DNA from: Nocardioidaceae bacterium | GTDB lineage: Bacteria; Actinomycetota; Actinomycetes; Propionibacteriales; Nocardioidaceae | DNA: 64,000 bases | Direction: 5' to 3' | NCBI GenBank assembly: GCA_018672315.1 | Contig: CP076053.1 | Coordinates: forward strand, 2,777,827-2,841,826 | Shown: one piece after another, positions 9,626 through 18,536 of the stretch | Position numbering within the stretch: position 1 is the first letter of the stretch | How the letters are laid out: the number at the start of each line of letters is the position of its first letter | Position numbers and translations under genes: made by a program | The notes under the pieces: model-generated | What the model was told of the DNA's origin: nothing | Seen by the model: the letters and a program-made list of their open reading frames with translations, nothing else | Databases searched by the model: none

Positions 9626-10618
9626 TCAGGTCGTACGCGGCTCCCATCGCTCGAGAAGACGTCCGGCGAGATCTGCTGCGGCGTCGCGCAGCGAGTGCGG
9701 TGAGAGGACCTCGAACGGTTCGCCGGTGCTCAACAGCATGAGCCCGAGCCGGTCGCCGACGGGTTCGAGCATGTCCAGGTCGAGCACGACGTGGTCCTGA
9801 CGGTCGTCGACCACCGTGACGTGCTCGGCGTACCGATCGGCAGTCCATCGCCCCGCATGGGCGATCGAGACACGCACGGTTGTCGTACGCCGCTGCTCCT
9901 CGAGCATCCGCACAAGCCCAGAGGGCTCCTCGAAGGTCTCCTCCAGCAGCTCGGCGTCGCGTACGTGCCCGAGCAGGAAGGTGCGCAGCGCGCCGTCCTC
10001 GTCAGGCGGGCCGGCGTCCACCTCCCAGCCGCGCCGGGTGCGTTGCAGGCGGTAGGGCTCGATGACGCGTTCGCTCAGCCCGGGGTGCCAGGCGCGCGAG
10101 TACTGGATGCGTACGCGCTTCCTGCCCTCCCGCCCCTGCCGGATCGGCTCCAGGGCGGTGTCGAACACGCGGTGGGGCTGGGTGCGGTTCGGCTCTCCGT
10201 AGACGGTGGCCGCCAACGCCTCGACCGCGGAGGCGAGATCGGCGTCGTCGGGCTCGAGGTCCTGGAGGTCCCGAGCGGCGGTGTAGAGCAGAGCGAGCTC
10301 CGCGGGGTCGAGCAGCTCGATGCCCAGCTCGTCGGTGGGCCGGTCGGTGGCGACGCGTACGACCTCCGCGGCGTTCGGGTCGGCCTCGGCGCCGTCGACG
10401 CCCAGGAACTCGATGACCTCCGGTCGACTCAGACCCATCAGGTCCGAGCCGCCGACGTCGGCGGTGTAGAAGGCGAGGAGATCCTCCCGGACCTCGGCAG
10501 GCGTGCCACCTGCCACCTGTGCGAGGTCGGCGAGGGAAAGCCCGTCCGGGTGTTCGGTGAGCAGCTGCAGCAGGCGGGGGAGTCGTGCGAACCGCTGCAC
10601 GTACTTCGGAGGTGGCAT
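9626..10618 (-). CDS. WYL-domain transcriptional regulator, PafC-like
   Basis: This 330-aa protein has an N-terminal helix-turn-helix (about residues 8-60), a middle helical region, and a WYL ligand-sensing domain starting near residue 165 (RVRIQYSRAW, VIEPYRLQRTRRGWEVDAG). It ends with the C-terminal extension usual for PafC. PafB/PafC pairs switch on DNA-damage genes in mycobacteria, and stand-alone WYL proteins (BrxR, CapW) control defence operons. Its ATG overlaps the stop of the second WYL gene (ATGA). No proteasome genes are nearby, so this is not the canonical pafABC locus. Confidence 0.86.
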   Translation of the reverse strand: MPPPKYVQRFARLPRLLQLLTEHPDGLSLADLAQVAGGTPAEVREDLLAFYTADVGGSDLMGLSRPEVIEFLGVDGAEADPNAAEVVRVATDRPTDELGIELLDPAELALLYTAARDLQDLEPDDADLASAVEALAATVYGEPNRTQPHRVFDTALEPIRQGREGRKRVRIQYSRAWHPGLSERVIEPYRLQRTRRGWEVDAGPPDEDGALRTFLLGHVRDAELLEETFEEPSGLVRMLEEQRRTTTVRVSIAHAGRWTADRYAEHVTVVDDRQDHVVLDLDMLEPVGDRLGLMLLSTGEPFEVLSPHSLRDAAADLAGRLLERWEPRTT

Positions 10619-11541
10619 CAGCGACCGCTCCCCGACACCACGGCGCGGAGCTGGGCGAGATGGTTGTCGAAGCCTTCGACGCCGGTGACGCGTGGGCCGA
10701 GCTCGAGCAGTCGCGTACGCAGAGCCGCCCGGTGGGTGACGCGGTAGTGCAGCCGGACCTCGTCGCCGACCGTCGTCTCGTTGTCCGGCTCGTTGAGCAG
10801 TCGGGTGACGTCGTCACGGAAGTCCGTTCGGCAACGGACGACGACATCGACAGGCTCGTCCACAAGCCAGGTCATGGGGTGCAGACCCACGTGCTGGACC
10901 GTGCGCGGTGTCTCGGCGCTGCCGGGATCGATCACCTCGGGGTAGGACATGCGCGAGACCAGGAACTTCTTGACGCGCTCGACGTCGACTTCCCGGCCCT
11001 CCAGATACCAGTCGTTGTTGCGGCGCTGCAGCGCGTACGGGTGCACGTCGCGCGAGGTTCCGTTGTAGCGGAAGGCGACGCGAGCCCGGCTGCGTACGGC
11101 GGTCAACACCGTCGTGAGCCTGTCGTCGTGTCCGGAGAGCGCCACGTCGGCCCCGTTGGACCCGTCCGCCCCCTCGTTCGCCGCCGGGTCGTGGGGGAGC
11201 CCGAGATGCTCCGCGAGGTCGGCCCGCCGAGCGAGCAGTGCGGCGCGGCGAAGGGCCCGCAGCTCGTCGGGGGACAGGGAAAGGCGCAGCCGGGGATCGT
11301 TGCTGTTGAGCCGATAGCGAGCCGCCGAGCCCGTGGGGGCGACGTTGTCGATCTGCCACCCCGACTTCTTCAGCTGCCGGATCTCCCGGGACAACTGGTC
11401 GGCGGCTCCCTCGCCGTCGAACCCGGCGATGCGGATGAGGCGGTCACCGTCGATGCTGTCCTCGCCGGCGGCGTGCAGGGCGGCGACGATGCGTACGAGA
11501 CGCTCGATGGGACCTCGTTGGTCACGACCTGGACCTGGCAC
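10618..11541 (-). CDS. WYL-domain transcriptional regulator, PafB-like
   Basis: This is the first gene of the minus-strand block. The GTG at 11541 is preceded by GGAGG at 4-nt spacing, so it is preferred over the upstream start that would add 66 residues. The N-terminus (IERLVRIVAALH...SREIRQLKKSGWQI) is a winged helix-turn-helix. The WYL domain starts near residue 185 (RVAFRYNG, DVHPYALQRRNNDWYLEG), with the C-terminal WCX-like extension after it. It is coupled to the PafC-like gene by ATGA and presumably forms a heterodimer with that product. It probably controls the downstream NYN/unknown genes and possibly the divergent operon starting at 11761. Confidence 0.86.
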   Translation of the reverse strand: MPGPGRDQRGPIERLVRIVAALHAAGEDSIDGDRLIRIAGFDGEGAADQLSREIRQLKKSGWQIDNVAPTGSAARYRLNSNDPRLRLSLSPDELRALRRAALLARRADLAEHLGLPHDPAANEGADGSNGADVALSGHDDRLTTVLTAVRSRARVAFRYNGTSRDVHPYALQRRNNDWYLEGREVDVERVKKFLVSRMSYPEVIDPGSAETPRTVQHVGLHPMTWLVDEPVDVVVRCRTDFRDDVTRLLNEPDNETTVGDEVRLHYRVTHRAALRTRLLELGPRVTGVEGFDNHLAQLRAVVSGSGR

Positions 11542-11760
11542 TTCGCCTCCCGGTGGACGACGCTCGGCCCGAGCCGAGACCGATGGTTCCGATCCAAGCC
11601 GCGAGGGAGCTCCTGGCGCAACCGATTCGGGCACGAATCCCGGCCACGAGCTGCTCGCCGGTGGACACTGCGCGAAAAGTTTGTCGGAGCCGACTGTCAG
11701 GTCTGAGGTCTGGCCAGCGTCGAAGAGAGTGACAGCCACTCAGTCCGAAAGGTCACCATC

Positions 11761-13047
11761 ATGGATCCGACCATGCACATCGCCAAGCTCGACGCATCCG
11801 TCAGCGAGGTCATCGAGCAGGTGCTCGTCCGCACCGAGGGGTCAGCCCGGATCGATGTCCGCGACGCCTGCGTCACGATGTCGAGCCCGGGCGGCCGGGT
11901 CTTCTTCAGCGCAGCGGGGAGCCGGGTCAGCTTCTGCCTGCCGCACGCTCTCGCGCTGCTCGAGGCCGACGGCCCGCTGCGGGCAACGGTCCTCAGTGAT
12001 GGCCCGCTCGTCTGGATGACGTGCGACGCGAGGGGTGATGCGTTGGTGCCGCACCGCATGGTGGAGGTAGCCACGCGTGCCATGCATGCGGTGGACAGCG
12101 CTCGCCGGGGCACCGAGGCGTTCGGCGTCGAGGCGCTCATCTCCGCAGCCGTGCGCGCTGTGGAGTATCGCGACGTGGACTCCGACGCCGCCGACTACTG
12201 GGCGCGTCGGCGGGACGCGCTGCGCGATCTCCTCGGCGTCGATGACGGTCGCGCGCTGGACGGTCGCGTGACGCGAGACGGTCTCGGGGCAGTTCAGGAC
12301 AGCCTCGCGAACCTCGTCCGGCGCCTCGCGCGCAACGAGCACCCGCTGGCGGACTGGATGGAGATGCCGATGGAGTTCGCGGCTGCGATTAACATCGTGA
12401 GTCCCGCGCTGAGAGCTGTCGAGGACAGCCGCCGTCTGCGTACGGCGCAACTCGTGAGGGAGCTGCTACTGCTCAACGACCCGTCCCTCGTCACGGCGTC
12501 AGTCAGCACGGAGAGACTTGCGGACGCCAGCGTCGACCCCCGCGGCCCCGGTCCTGGTGCGTTGCCCTGGGACGACGACGTGTTCTGGTCGCCGCTACCG
12601 GACGTGTGGGGCTCTGGCGGCTCAACTGAACCCGATGCGGACGAGGCAGCCCAGTGGGTTCGCTGGCAGCGACAGAACGTCATCGAGACGGTCGCCTCGC
12701 TGGGCGTGGACCCGGCAGTGCTGGAAGCAGTGGCCCAGGTCCTGGATCGTCAGTCGATGCTCTGCGACGACCCCATGCCGGAGGCCGGCCCCCGGTACGC
12801 CGGCCTGCGACCGGACGAGCACAGCACCGTCGCCGTGTACGTGAACCGGGGCTGCCTCGACTTCGTGGTCGGCGCTGCGGACGCCGACGCCGTCGAGGCC
12901 GACCGGGGTTGGCGCGTCACCCGGCGTACGCAGACCAGTGCGATCGTGCGGGTGACGGCCGAGCAGCTTCTGAGTCGAGGAGAGGGATGGTCGGAGCTGT
13001 TCAAACGCGCGTTCGCGCGATCGCATGGCCGACGTACGCGAGGATGA
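11761..13047 (+). CDS. Hypothetical protein, 428 aa
   Basis: I do not recognise this protein. It is soluble and mostly helical in the middle (residues 100-250), with an Arg/Asp-rich central part and a C-terminal beta-rich segment (STVAVYVNRGCLDFVVG, VTRRTQTSAIVRVT). The ATG at 11761 has a modest GAAAGG site; an ATG at 11773 is an alternative. It is divergent from the WYL regulators across about 220 bp and 36 bp upstream of a GIY-YIG nuclease gene, so those two are likely co-transcribed and may share the WYL control region. Confidence 0.72.
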   Translation: MDPTMHIAKLDASVSEVIEQVLVRTEGSARIDVRDACVTMSSPGGRVFFSAAGSRVSFCLPHALALLEADGPLRATVLSDGPLVWMTCDARGDALVPHRMVEVATRAMHAVDSARRGTEAFGVEALISAAVRAVEYRDVDSDAADYWARRRDALRDLLGVDDGRALDGRVTRDGLGAVQDSLANLVRRLARNEHPLADWMEMPMEFAAAINIVSPALRAVEDSRRLRTAQLVRELLLLNDPSLVTASVSTERLADASVDPRGPGPGALPWDDDVFWSPLPDVWGSGGSTEPDADEAAQWVRWQRQNVIETVASLGVDPAVLEAVAQVLDRQSMLCDDPMPEAGPRYAGLRPDEHSTVAVYVNRGCLDFVVGAADADAVEADRGWRVTRRTQTSAIVRVTAEQLLSRGEGWSELFKRAFARSHGRRTRG

Positions 13048-13083
13048 CTCAGAAGTCTCGGGAGAAGAGGAACGAACGGTCTG

Positions 13084-13962
13084 ATGGCTGACTACTACGT
13101 GTACCTACTTGTGGACGCCGAAGATTCCGAGGACCCCGGCGAGGTTTTCTACGTGGGCAAGGGTCGGGGGACGCGTGCGGCGCATCACCTGCTCGAGTAT
13201 CTGCAGGCAGTGCAGGAGGGCCGTGACGGTCAGGCTGCACTGAGGCAGGCAGGCGCCGACCCGGATCAGGCGCAACTTTCGGACGACGACGCCGCGTGCG
13301 CCGCAGTCGCGGAGGAATCAGAGAAAGTCGCACGCATCCGAGCCGCACATGAGGCAGGCCGCGAAGTCCGAATCGACTTTTTACGGACCGGTCTCTCCAA
13401 CGACGGCGCCTACGACGTCGAGGCTGCTGTCATCGACGCCATCGGTCTCAACAAACTGGCGAACAAGGTGCACGGCCACCACCACGAGCGTGTGCCGGTA
13501 ATGGCGGCCATGAAGGTGCTTAACGCAGACGATGTCGACATCGTTGACCCCGGATTTCTGGTGTCGATCTCTGGTGTATGGGGAGGAGGCAACCCGCTCG
13601 CTGGGCTCCTTGGAGCCTCATCAGAGGCAGTCTGGGAGAACGCACGTCAGTCATGGGCGGTCGGCGAAGACCGGCGCAAGGACATCCGCAAGGCCGCAGC
13701 GTCTAAGCCGCTCATTCTTGTTGCGGTCGCCAAGGGTAGAAGAAGTTTGCAGGGCGGCATTGTGCTCGGTGTGTGGGAGATCGTCGACACCGACGAGGCG
13801 TCCGACCGCCCGGGACCAAACGGAGCGCGAGTGAAGGGCTGGGCTTTCGTTGAGGCGCCTGAGTCCGACCGAGTGAAGGCGCTGCGCGAGAAGTACGTGG
13901 GCAAGCGCTCGACGACTCGGCCTCAGCCGGGACCCGTCGCTGTTGGGACGGGCACTAGCTGA
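13084..13962 (+). CDS. GIY-YIG nuclease (LEM-3-like) with C-terminal EVE-like domain
   Basis: The N-terminus carries a LEM-3-type GIY-YIG endonuclease core: YYVYLLVD, then VFYVGKGRGTRAAHH with the catalytic Arg, and a downstream helix with the metal-binding glutamate (AYDVEAAVIDAIGLNKLANK). The C-terminal half (KPLILVAVAKGRRSLQGGIVLGVWEIV) looks like a separate small-molecule or modified-base reader; EVE-like is only a guess. At 292 aa, it is typical for nuclease-reader fusions in defence islands. It follows the 428-aa unknown gene by 36 bp and converges on the sigma-factor gene. Confidence 0.78.
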   Translation: MADYYVYLLVDAEDSEDPGEVFYVGKGRGTRAAHHLLEYLQAVQEGRDGQAALRQAGADPDQAQLSDDDAACAAVAEESEKVARIRAAHEAGREVRIDFLRTGLSNDGAYDVEAAVIDAIGLNKLANKVHGHHHERVPVMAAMKVLNADDVDIVDPGFLVSISGVWGGGNPLAGLLGASSEAVWENARQSWAVGEDRRKDIRKAAASKPLILVAVAKGRRSLQGGIVLGVWEIVDTDEASDRPGPNGARVKGWAFVEAPESDRVKALREKYVGKRSTTRPQPGPVAVGTGTS

Positions 13963-14005
13963 CGACCAGTCGCGCGCAGTCACGAGGTTAAAGTCCCACG
14001 CCTCT

Positions 14006-14575
14006 TCAGGTCACGGCGTACACAGACGGGTGCCCAGACCGAAGCTCCTCAAGGACCTGCGGTCGTGCCTGCAGCGCGGCCCTCAGCCGGTCGCGCGCCC
14101 GCTTCGTACGCTGCTCGACGGCGGCGACTGACAGACCGAGGTCGTCAGCGGCCTCCGCCGCAGTGAGTCCCTGAAGCAGGCGCAGACGGAGGATCGCCGC
14201 GTCCGCATCGCTCACCAACGCGAGCACGCGCTGAATCAGCGCCTCCTGCACGGGCACGAGGGAGGCGTACTCCTGGGACCGCATCGACGCGACCAGGTCG
14301 TCGAAGACCTGCACGGCCGGCTCGTCGCCCGGTCGGCGCTTGACCCGTCGTCCGCGATCGATCACGAGCCTGGCGATCGTGGTCTCCAGCCAGGCCGCCG
14401 GGTTGTCCGGCGCCTGGCCGTGCCAACGTTCCAGGTAGCGCACCACCGCCTCCTGGGCGATGTCGTCGGCGTCGTTCACGGCGACGCCGCGCAGCCGCAC
14501 GCGGGCGATCCGGCGTGCGTCGGAGAGGACCGTCGCAGGGTCCACGGGTTCGCTCATGAGTTCACAGGTCGTCAT
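14006..14575 (-). CDS. ECF-type RNA polymerase sigma factor
   Basis: The 189-aa protein has sigma region 2 (DDIAQEAVVRYLERWHGQ...NPAAWLETTIARLVIDRGRR, residues 36-80) and region 4 (LRLRLLQGLTAAEAADDLGLSVAAVEQRTKRARDRLRAAL split over residues 130-170), as in extracytoplasmic-function sigma factors. No anti-sigma gene is adjacent. A second ATG at 14557 could be the true start, and neither has a strong ribosome site. It is divergent from the phosphatase/vWA operon and may control it. Confidence 0.87.
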   Translation of the reverse strand: MTTCELMSEPVDPATVLSDARRIARVRLRGVAVNDADDIAQEAVVRYLERWHGQAPDNPAAWLETTIARLVIDRGRRVKRRPGDEPAVQVFDDLVASMRSQEYASLVPVQEALIQRVLALVSDADAAILRLRLLQGLTAAEAADDLGLSVAAVEQRTKRARDRLRAALQARPQVLEELRSGHPSVYAVT

Positions 14576-14684
14576 GCCCGCACGCTAGGTGAGTGGTCCG
14601 ACGCAATTCGGTCGGGAAATTGCCTGTCCGGCTGAGCGCCTCCTCGACGTCGATGTCAGCACAACCGCCCAGAGGAGGCTCTCC

Positions 14685-15299
14685 ATGACCACGCCCATCC
14701 TGTCCTCACCCGTGGACCAGCCCGCGTTCGCCAACGCGCACTTCGTGACCGACCAGCTCGCCGTCGGCGGCGACCTGCCCTACGGCAACGACGCACTCGT
14801 CATCCGCCACGTCGGCGAGCTCTACGACCTGGGAGTCACCCACGTGCTGGACGTACGCGCCGAGGCAGACGACGCCCTGATCTGGGACGACGTCCCGGAC
14901 GTCGACTACCGCTGGGACGGCATCGACGACGCCGGCCAGCGGATCCCGCACACCTGGTTCGACCGCATCACCTCATGGGCGCTCACGGCGCTCGAGGACC
15001 CCGACGCCCGGTTGCTCACCCACTGCCACATGGGCATCAACCGCGGGCCGAGCGCCGGCTACGCCGTACTGCTCGCCCAGGGCTGCGACCCCGTCGAGGC
15101 CATCGCGGCGATCCGAGCCGCGCGCCCCATCGCAGCCGTCGCGTACGCCGAGGACGCCCTCGAGTGGCACCTCGCCCGCACCGGTGCGAACGAGGTCGAG
15201 GCGCGGCGTGCGCGAGCCCGTCTCGCCGCCTGGCGGCGGGACAACCACATCGACGTCGTCCGCATCATCCGCACGATCCGCCGGCAGGAGCGCGCGTGA
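14685..15299 (+). CDS. Cys-based dual-specificity/tyrosine phosphatase-like protein
   Basis: This 204-aa protein has the C-x5-R-T/S phosphatase signature HCHMGINRGPS, with catalytic Cys114 and Arg120, and an upstream VLDVRAEADD segment that supplies the rhodanese/DSP-like fold. The ATG at 14685 follows GAGGAGG closely. The substrate is unknown. A related Cys-phosphatase domain is fused to the ADP-ribosylglycohydrolase encoded at 22441-23961, so both may belong to phosphate chemistry around ADP-ribose or protein signalling. The vWA gene follows after 104 bp. Confidence 0.83.
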   Translation: MTTPILSSPVDQPAFANAHFVTDQLAVGGDLPYGNDALVIRHVGELYDLGVTHVLDVRAEADDALIWDDVPDVDYRWDGIDDAGQRIPHTWFDRITSWALTALEDPDARLLTHCHMGINRGPSAGYAVLLAQGCDPVEAIAAIRAARPIAAVAYAEDALEWHLARTGANEVEARRARARLAAWRRDNHIDVVRIIRTIRRQERA

Positions 15300-15403
15300 G
15301 CTCGCCCGGCGGGATGTGTCGGGGGTCCGGCGCATCCTCGGATCACAGGAAGCCGGCCGATCCCGTCGACCCACCGGCCGACCCCCCACTTCAGGAGCAC
15401 CGC

Positions 15404-16693
15404 ATGAAGATGTCCGCCCTTCTCGACGTGAACGTCGTGGCCCACGAGACCGCCGACGAGGTCAACGTGCTTCTCGAGCTGCAGGCACCCGAGTCATCAG
15501 GTGCCGAGCGTCCGCCGGCCTCGCTGCAGGTCGTGCTCGACCGCAGCGGCTCCATGAGCGGTCCGCCGCTCGCAGGAGCGAAGCGCGCACTCGTCGACCT
15601 CGTACGCCGTCTGGAGTCGACCGACAACTTCGGTCTCGTCACCTTCGACAACGAGGCGCAGGTCGTCGTGGCATCCGGGCCTCTCGGCGACCACGAGGCC
15701 GTCATCGACGCGATCATGCGCGTGCGTCCCGGCGGTTCGACCGACCTGGGCGCCGGCTACCTCCGCGGCCTGCGGGAGCTTCGCCGGGTGGCTGCGGCCG
15801 GCGGGACGCTGCTCGTCGTCTCGGACGGGCACGTCAACCAGGGGATGGCCGATGCGGGCGAGTTCGGCGGCGTGGCGTCACGGGCTGCAAGGGACCGGGT
15901 CGTGACCTCCACGCTCGGCTACGGCCGCCACTACGACGAGACGATCCTGGCCGCGCTGAGTCGCGGAGGCAACGGCAACCACGTGTTCGCAGAGGACCCC
16001 GACGCGGCTTCGGCCGCCATCGCCGGTGAGGTCGACGGCCTCCTCGACAAGGTCGCGCAGGGCGTCACGCTCACCGTGTCGCTGGAGGACTCCGTCGCCT
16101 TCATGCGGCTCTACAACGATCTTCCTGCGCACCAGTTGGCGGACGGCTCGATCATGATCGAGCTCGGCGACCTCTATGCCGCCGAGTCGCGGAAGCTGCT
16201 GCTGGCGTTGAGCGTGCCGGAGCTCTCCTCACTCGGTCTCGCGACGGTCGCCGAGCTCGAGCTCGCGTACGTCGAGCTGCCGGGTCTCGTCGAGCAGACG
16301 GTGCTGCAGCCGATCGCGGTGAATGTGGTCCCGGGGGACGAGGCCGCGGGCCGCGTTGCGCATCCGGTCGTACGTTCCGAGGTGCTGTTCCAGGAGGCGC
16401 AGGCGTCGAAGAAGAAGGCGTCGGAGTCCTTCGAGGTGGGCGACCTCGACGCCGGCACGACGCATCTCGCCGATGCGAAGGCGCGGCTCACCGACGCGCT
16501 GGACGGCGCCCCGAACGAGGTTGCACCGGATCTCGCCCGTGAGCTTGACGAGGTGACCGCCATGGAGGGTCAAACGCGCTTCGAGGACACGGCCTTCTTG
16601 TCGAAGATGACCCGTGAGTCGCACCATCGTATGAACCGCAAGCGTGGGCGTACTGAGCGTCCCAGCGGACATGGCGAAGGAGACCGCGCATGA
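15404..16693 (+). CDS. von Willebrand factor A domain protein
   Basis: This is a 429-aa cytoplasmic-looking vWA protein. The metal-ion-dependent adhesion site is intact (DRSGSMSG, residues 46-53, plus the STDLGAG threonine loop), so divalent-metal-dependent partner binding is likely. After the vWA domain come a beta-rich part and a helical C-terminus that is Lys/Arg-rich at the end. There is no signal peptide or membrane anchor. The ATG at 15404 has a CAGGAG site. Its stop overlaps the next start (ATGA). Confidence 0.85.
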   Translation: MKMSALLDVNVVAHETADEVNVLLELQAPESSGAERPPASLQVVLDRSGSMSGPPLAGAKRALVDLVRRLESTDNFGLVTFDNEAQVVVASGPLGDHEAVIDAIMRVRPGGSTDLGAGYLRGLRELRRVAAAGGTLLVVSDGHVNQGMADAGEFGGVASRAARDRVVTSTLGYGRHYDETILAALSRGGNGNHVFAEDPDAASAAIAGEVDGLLDKVAQGVTLTVSLEDSVAFMRLYNDLPAHQLADGSIMIELGDLYAAESRKLLLALSVPELSSLGLATVAELELAYVELPGLVEQTVLQPIAVNVVPGDEAAGRVAHPVVRSEVLFQEAQASKKKASESFEVGDLDAGTTHLADAKARLTDALDGAPNEVAPDLARELDEVTAMEGQTRFEDTAFLSKMTRESHHRMNRKRGRTERPSGHGEGDRA

Positions 16694-17076
16694 GTCGCTC
16701 CCTCACCCGGCAGCAGGTCCTGTCGTGGCGCGACACCTGGAGCCGGACCGACAAGGCGATGGTCGAGGCCGCCGTCGGCGCGCTGCCGGCCACCACGGCG
16801 TTCTACGAGACCACGTCGTACGCCGCGGCCCGGGTCGATGGCCGGGTTGCCGTCTACATCTCGCCGGGCTACCTCAGCTGGTCGGGTGGTCAGTGGTCCG
16901 CCGAACTCGACCCGGCGCTGTTCGGCGCTCTCGATGTCGAGGACGGCTGGGCGTGGAAGCCGCTGAGCACCTTCCGACCACACCAGGGCAGCAAGCCGTC
17001 CATCGAAGAGTTCGACGAGCCGTGGGCCGGCTGCTTCACGGTGCCGGCGAGGAATGGGACGTGTTCCTGCGACTAA
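16690..17076 (+). CDS. Small hypothetical protein coupled to the vWA gene
   Basis: The 128-aa product is not recognised. It contains a compact beta-rich core (ARVDGRVAVYISPGYLSWSGGQWS) and ends in a Cys-rich tail (CFTV...CSCD). The ATGA overlap shows that it is translated with the vWA protein. The abrupt Cys-rich tail might mean that the original 3' end has been lost. Confidence 0.62.
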   Translation: MSRSLTRQQVLSWRDTWSRTDKAMVEAAVGALPATTAFYETTSYAAARVDGRVAVYISPGYLSWSGGQWSAELDPALFGALDVEDGWAWKPLSTFRPHQGSKPSIEEFDEPWAGCFTVPARNGTCSCD

Positions 17077-17153
17077 TTCGGATGGCGCCGTTAGGAATCC
17101 GAGGTATACCTGCAGCACCTGAGGCATAGGGTCCAGTTCGTCATCATCCGAAT
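17076..17153. repeat. 9-bp inverted repeat ATTCGGATG / CATCCGAAT
   Basis: The perfect arms are at 17076-17084 and 17145-17153, separated by 60 bp. They occupy the gap between the small vWA-coupled gene and the coiled-coil gene. This could be a terminator-like structure, an operator or chance. Confidence 0.3.
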
Positions 17154-17232
17154 ATCCGTGGGTAGAAGCGACACATTTGCGCCGTCGATCGGCACGAGGC
17201 GCTGACCACCGAGCGACAGGGAAAGGATCACC

Positions 17233-18489
17233 GTGTCGACACCGCGCGAACGCGTCGAGGACGCCGAGATCGTCATCGTGCACGACGAGTTCGGCTTGAT
17301 CGTTCAGGGCAGCGACGATGCGATCGAGGCGGTGCTCTCGGAGCTCTGGGCGGGGGATCGGTCCCGGCGCCACGAAGGCGTGTCTGTCTCGCCCGAGGAG
17401 CTCGCTGCACTCGGTGCCACAGGCGCGGCGCTCGCTGCCAGCTCTGGCGGCCAGTACTACCGGCTGACCGAGGAGGCCCGGCAGAAGGCTGGAGACCTTG
17501 GCTTGCAGCGTGCCAACGGAGTGACACGCGGCTACTTCAAGAACGAGCAAGGGCACTTTGCAGGAGACCTCACCTTCAACGAAGTCTCACTTGCAGCCGA
17601 TCAAGCGCTGGCTCTGCAGGCTGCGGCAACCTCGATGGCACTCCGTACGGCGATACGCGACGTGCAGCGCGCCGTCGAGGAGGTGGCTGACCGGGTCGAG
17701 TCCGTCGACCGACGTCTGCGGGCGCGGCTCGAGGGCGACATCGTCGGTTCGTACCGACTCCTCCACGAGATCAGCGAGCAAGCGCGGAGCCGGGGTCGGC
17801 TGCCTTCGGCGGACTGGGAGACCGTCGCCCCCCTCCGCAGCCAGATCTACCGTGACCTCTCGACGCTGCGCAGCATGGTCCGGGCCGAGATGGCCGCTTT
17901 GACGGCCGACGTCCGGCTGCCGAAGCGAGCGAAGATGCTCACGGACTACGTCGAGGAGGCCGGCAGCGTGGGAGACGTCCTCAGGTTGATCCTCGTGGCA
18001 GAGCAGGCGCTGCACCTCCATCACTTCCTACGCGTACAGAGGATTCGTCACCAGGAGCCCGACCATGTCGAGGACGCGCTGAAAGACGCCCGGACCTCGC
18101 TCGCGGCTCAACGCGCAGCGGACGAGGAGCTGACTTCCGACATGCTCGCAGCGATCGAACGATCGCGAGTGGTCAAGCCTTTGGAGGTTCATCACGTGCT
18201 GTCCAAGGCGACTCTCGACGAGGGAGCGCGCCGGTTCTTCAATGCGGTCGCTTCCTTCGCCGAATCGTCTCGCATCGTGCGGCCGGACTCACTGACGGAA
18301 CTCGCGGCGGTCGGACTCGCCGAGGCGCGCGAAGAACTGCAGGCACGGGTCGTCACGACGTCGCAGGTGGTCGGACAACTCGGATCAGGGGTGGCTCGCG
18401 CAGGCTCCGGCCGCGTACGTGATCAGGGTGCCAGGGCGAGAGCAGCTATCGATCGTCGGAGGCGCGAACAAGCCGAGGACCGTGAATAG
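17233..18489 (+). CDS. Hypothetical coiled-coil protein, 418 aa
   Basis: I do not recognise this protein. It begins with a short beta segment (EIVIVHDEFGLIVQG), then a long, largely helical Ala/Arg/Glu-rich stretch with predicted coiled coils (AIRDVQRAVEEVADRVESVDRRLRARL region, written here in outline) and a basic C-terminus. There are no catalytic motifs. The GTG at 17233 has an AAAGGA site. A PD-(D/E)XK-like gene starts 47 bp downstream on the same strand, which suggests a two-gene unit in which this protein could be a scaffold or sensor. Confidence 0.68.
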   Translation: MSTPRERVEDAEIVIVHDEFGLIVQGSDDAIEAVLSELWAGDRSRRHEGVSVSPEELAALGATGAALAASSGGQYYRLTEEARQKAGDLGLQRANGVTRGYFKNEQGHFAGDLTFNEVSLAADQALALQAAATSMALRTAIRDVQRAVEEVADRVESVDRRLRARLEGDIVGSYRLLHEISEQARSRGRLPSADWETVAPLRSQIYRDLSTLRSMVRAEMAALTADVRLPKRAKMLTDYVEEAGSVGDVLRLILVAEQALHLHHFLRVQRIRHQEPDHVEDALKDARTSLAAQRAADEELTSDMLAAIERSRVVKPLEVHHVLSKATLDEGARRFFNAVASFAESSRIVRPDSLTELAAVGLAEAREELQARVVTTSQVVGQLGSGVARAGSGRVRDQGARARAAIDRRRREQAEDRE

Positions 18490-18536
18490 CGCCGACCACA
18501 GGGCATGACGCAGCCGACCACGTGAAGGGATAAGCG

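Noticed and set aside
9626-11541. Canonical pafBC locus
   Set aside because: No proteasome accessory factor, pafA, tatA or helY genes are nearby; the genes sit in a nuclease/helicase island instead.
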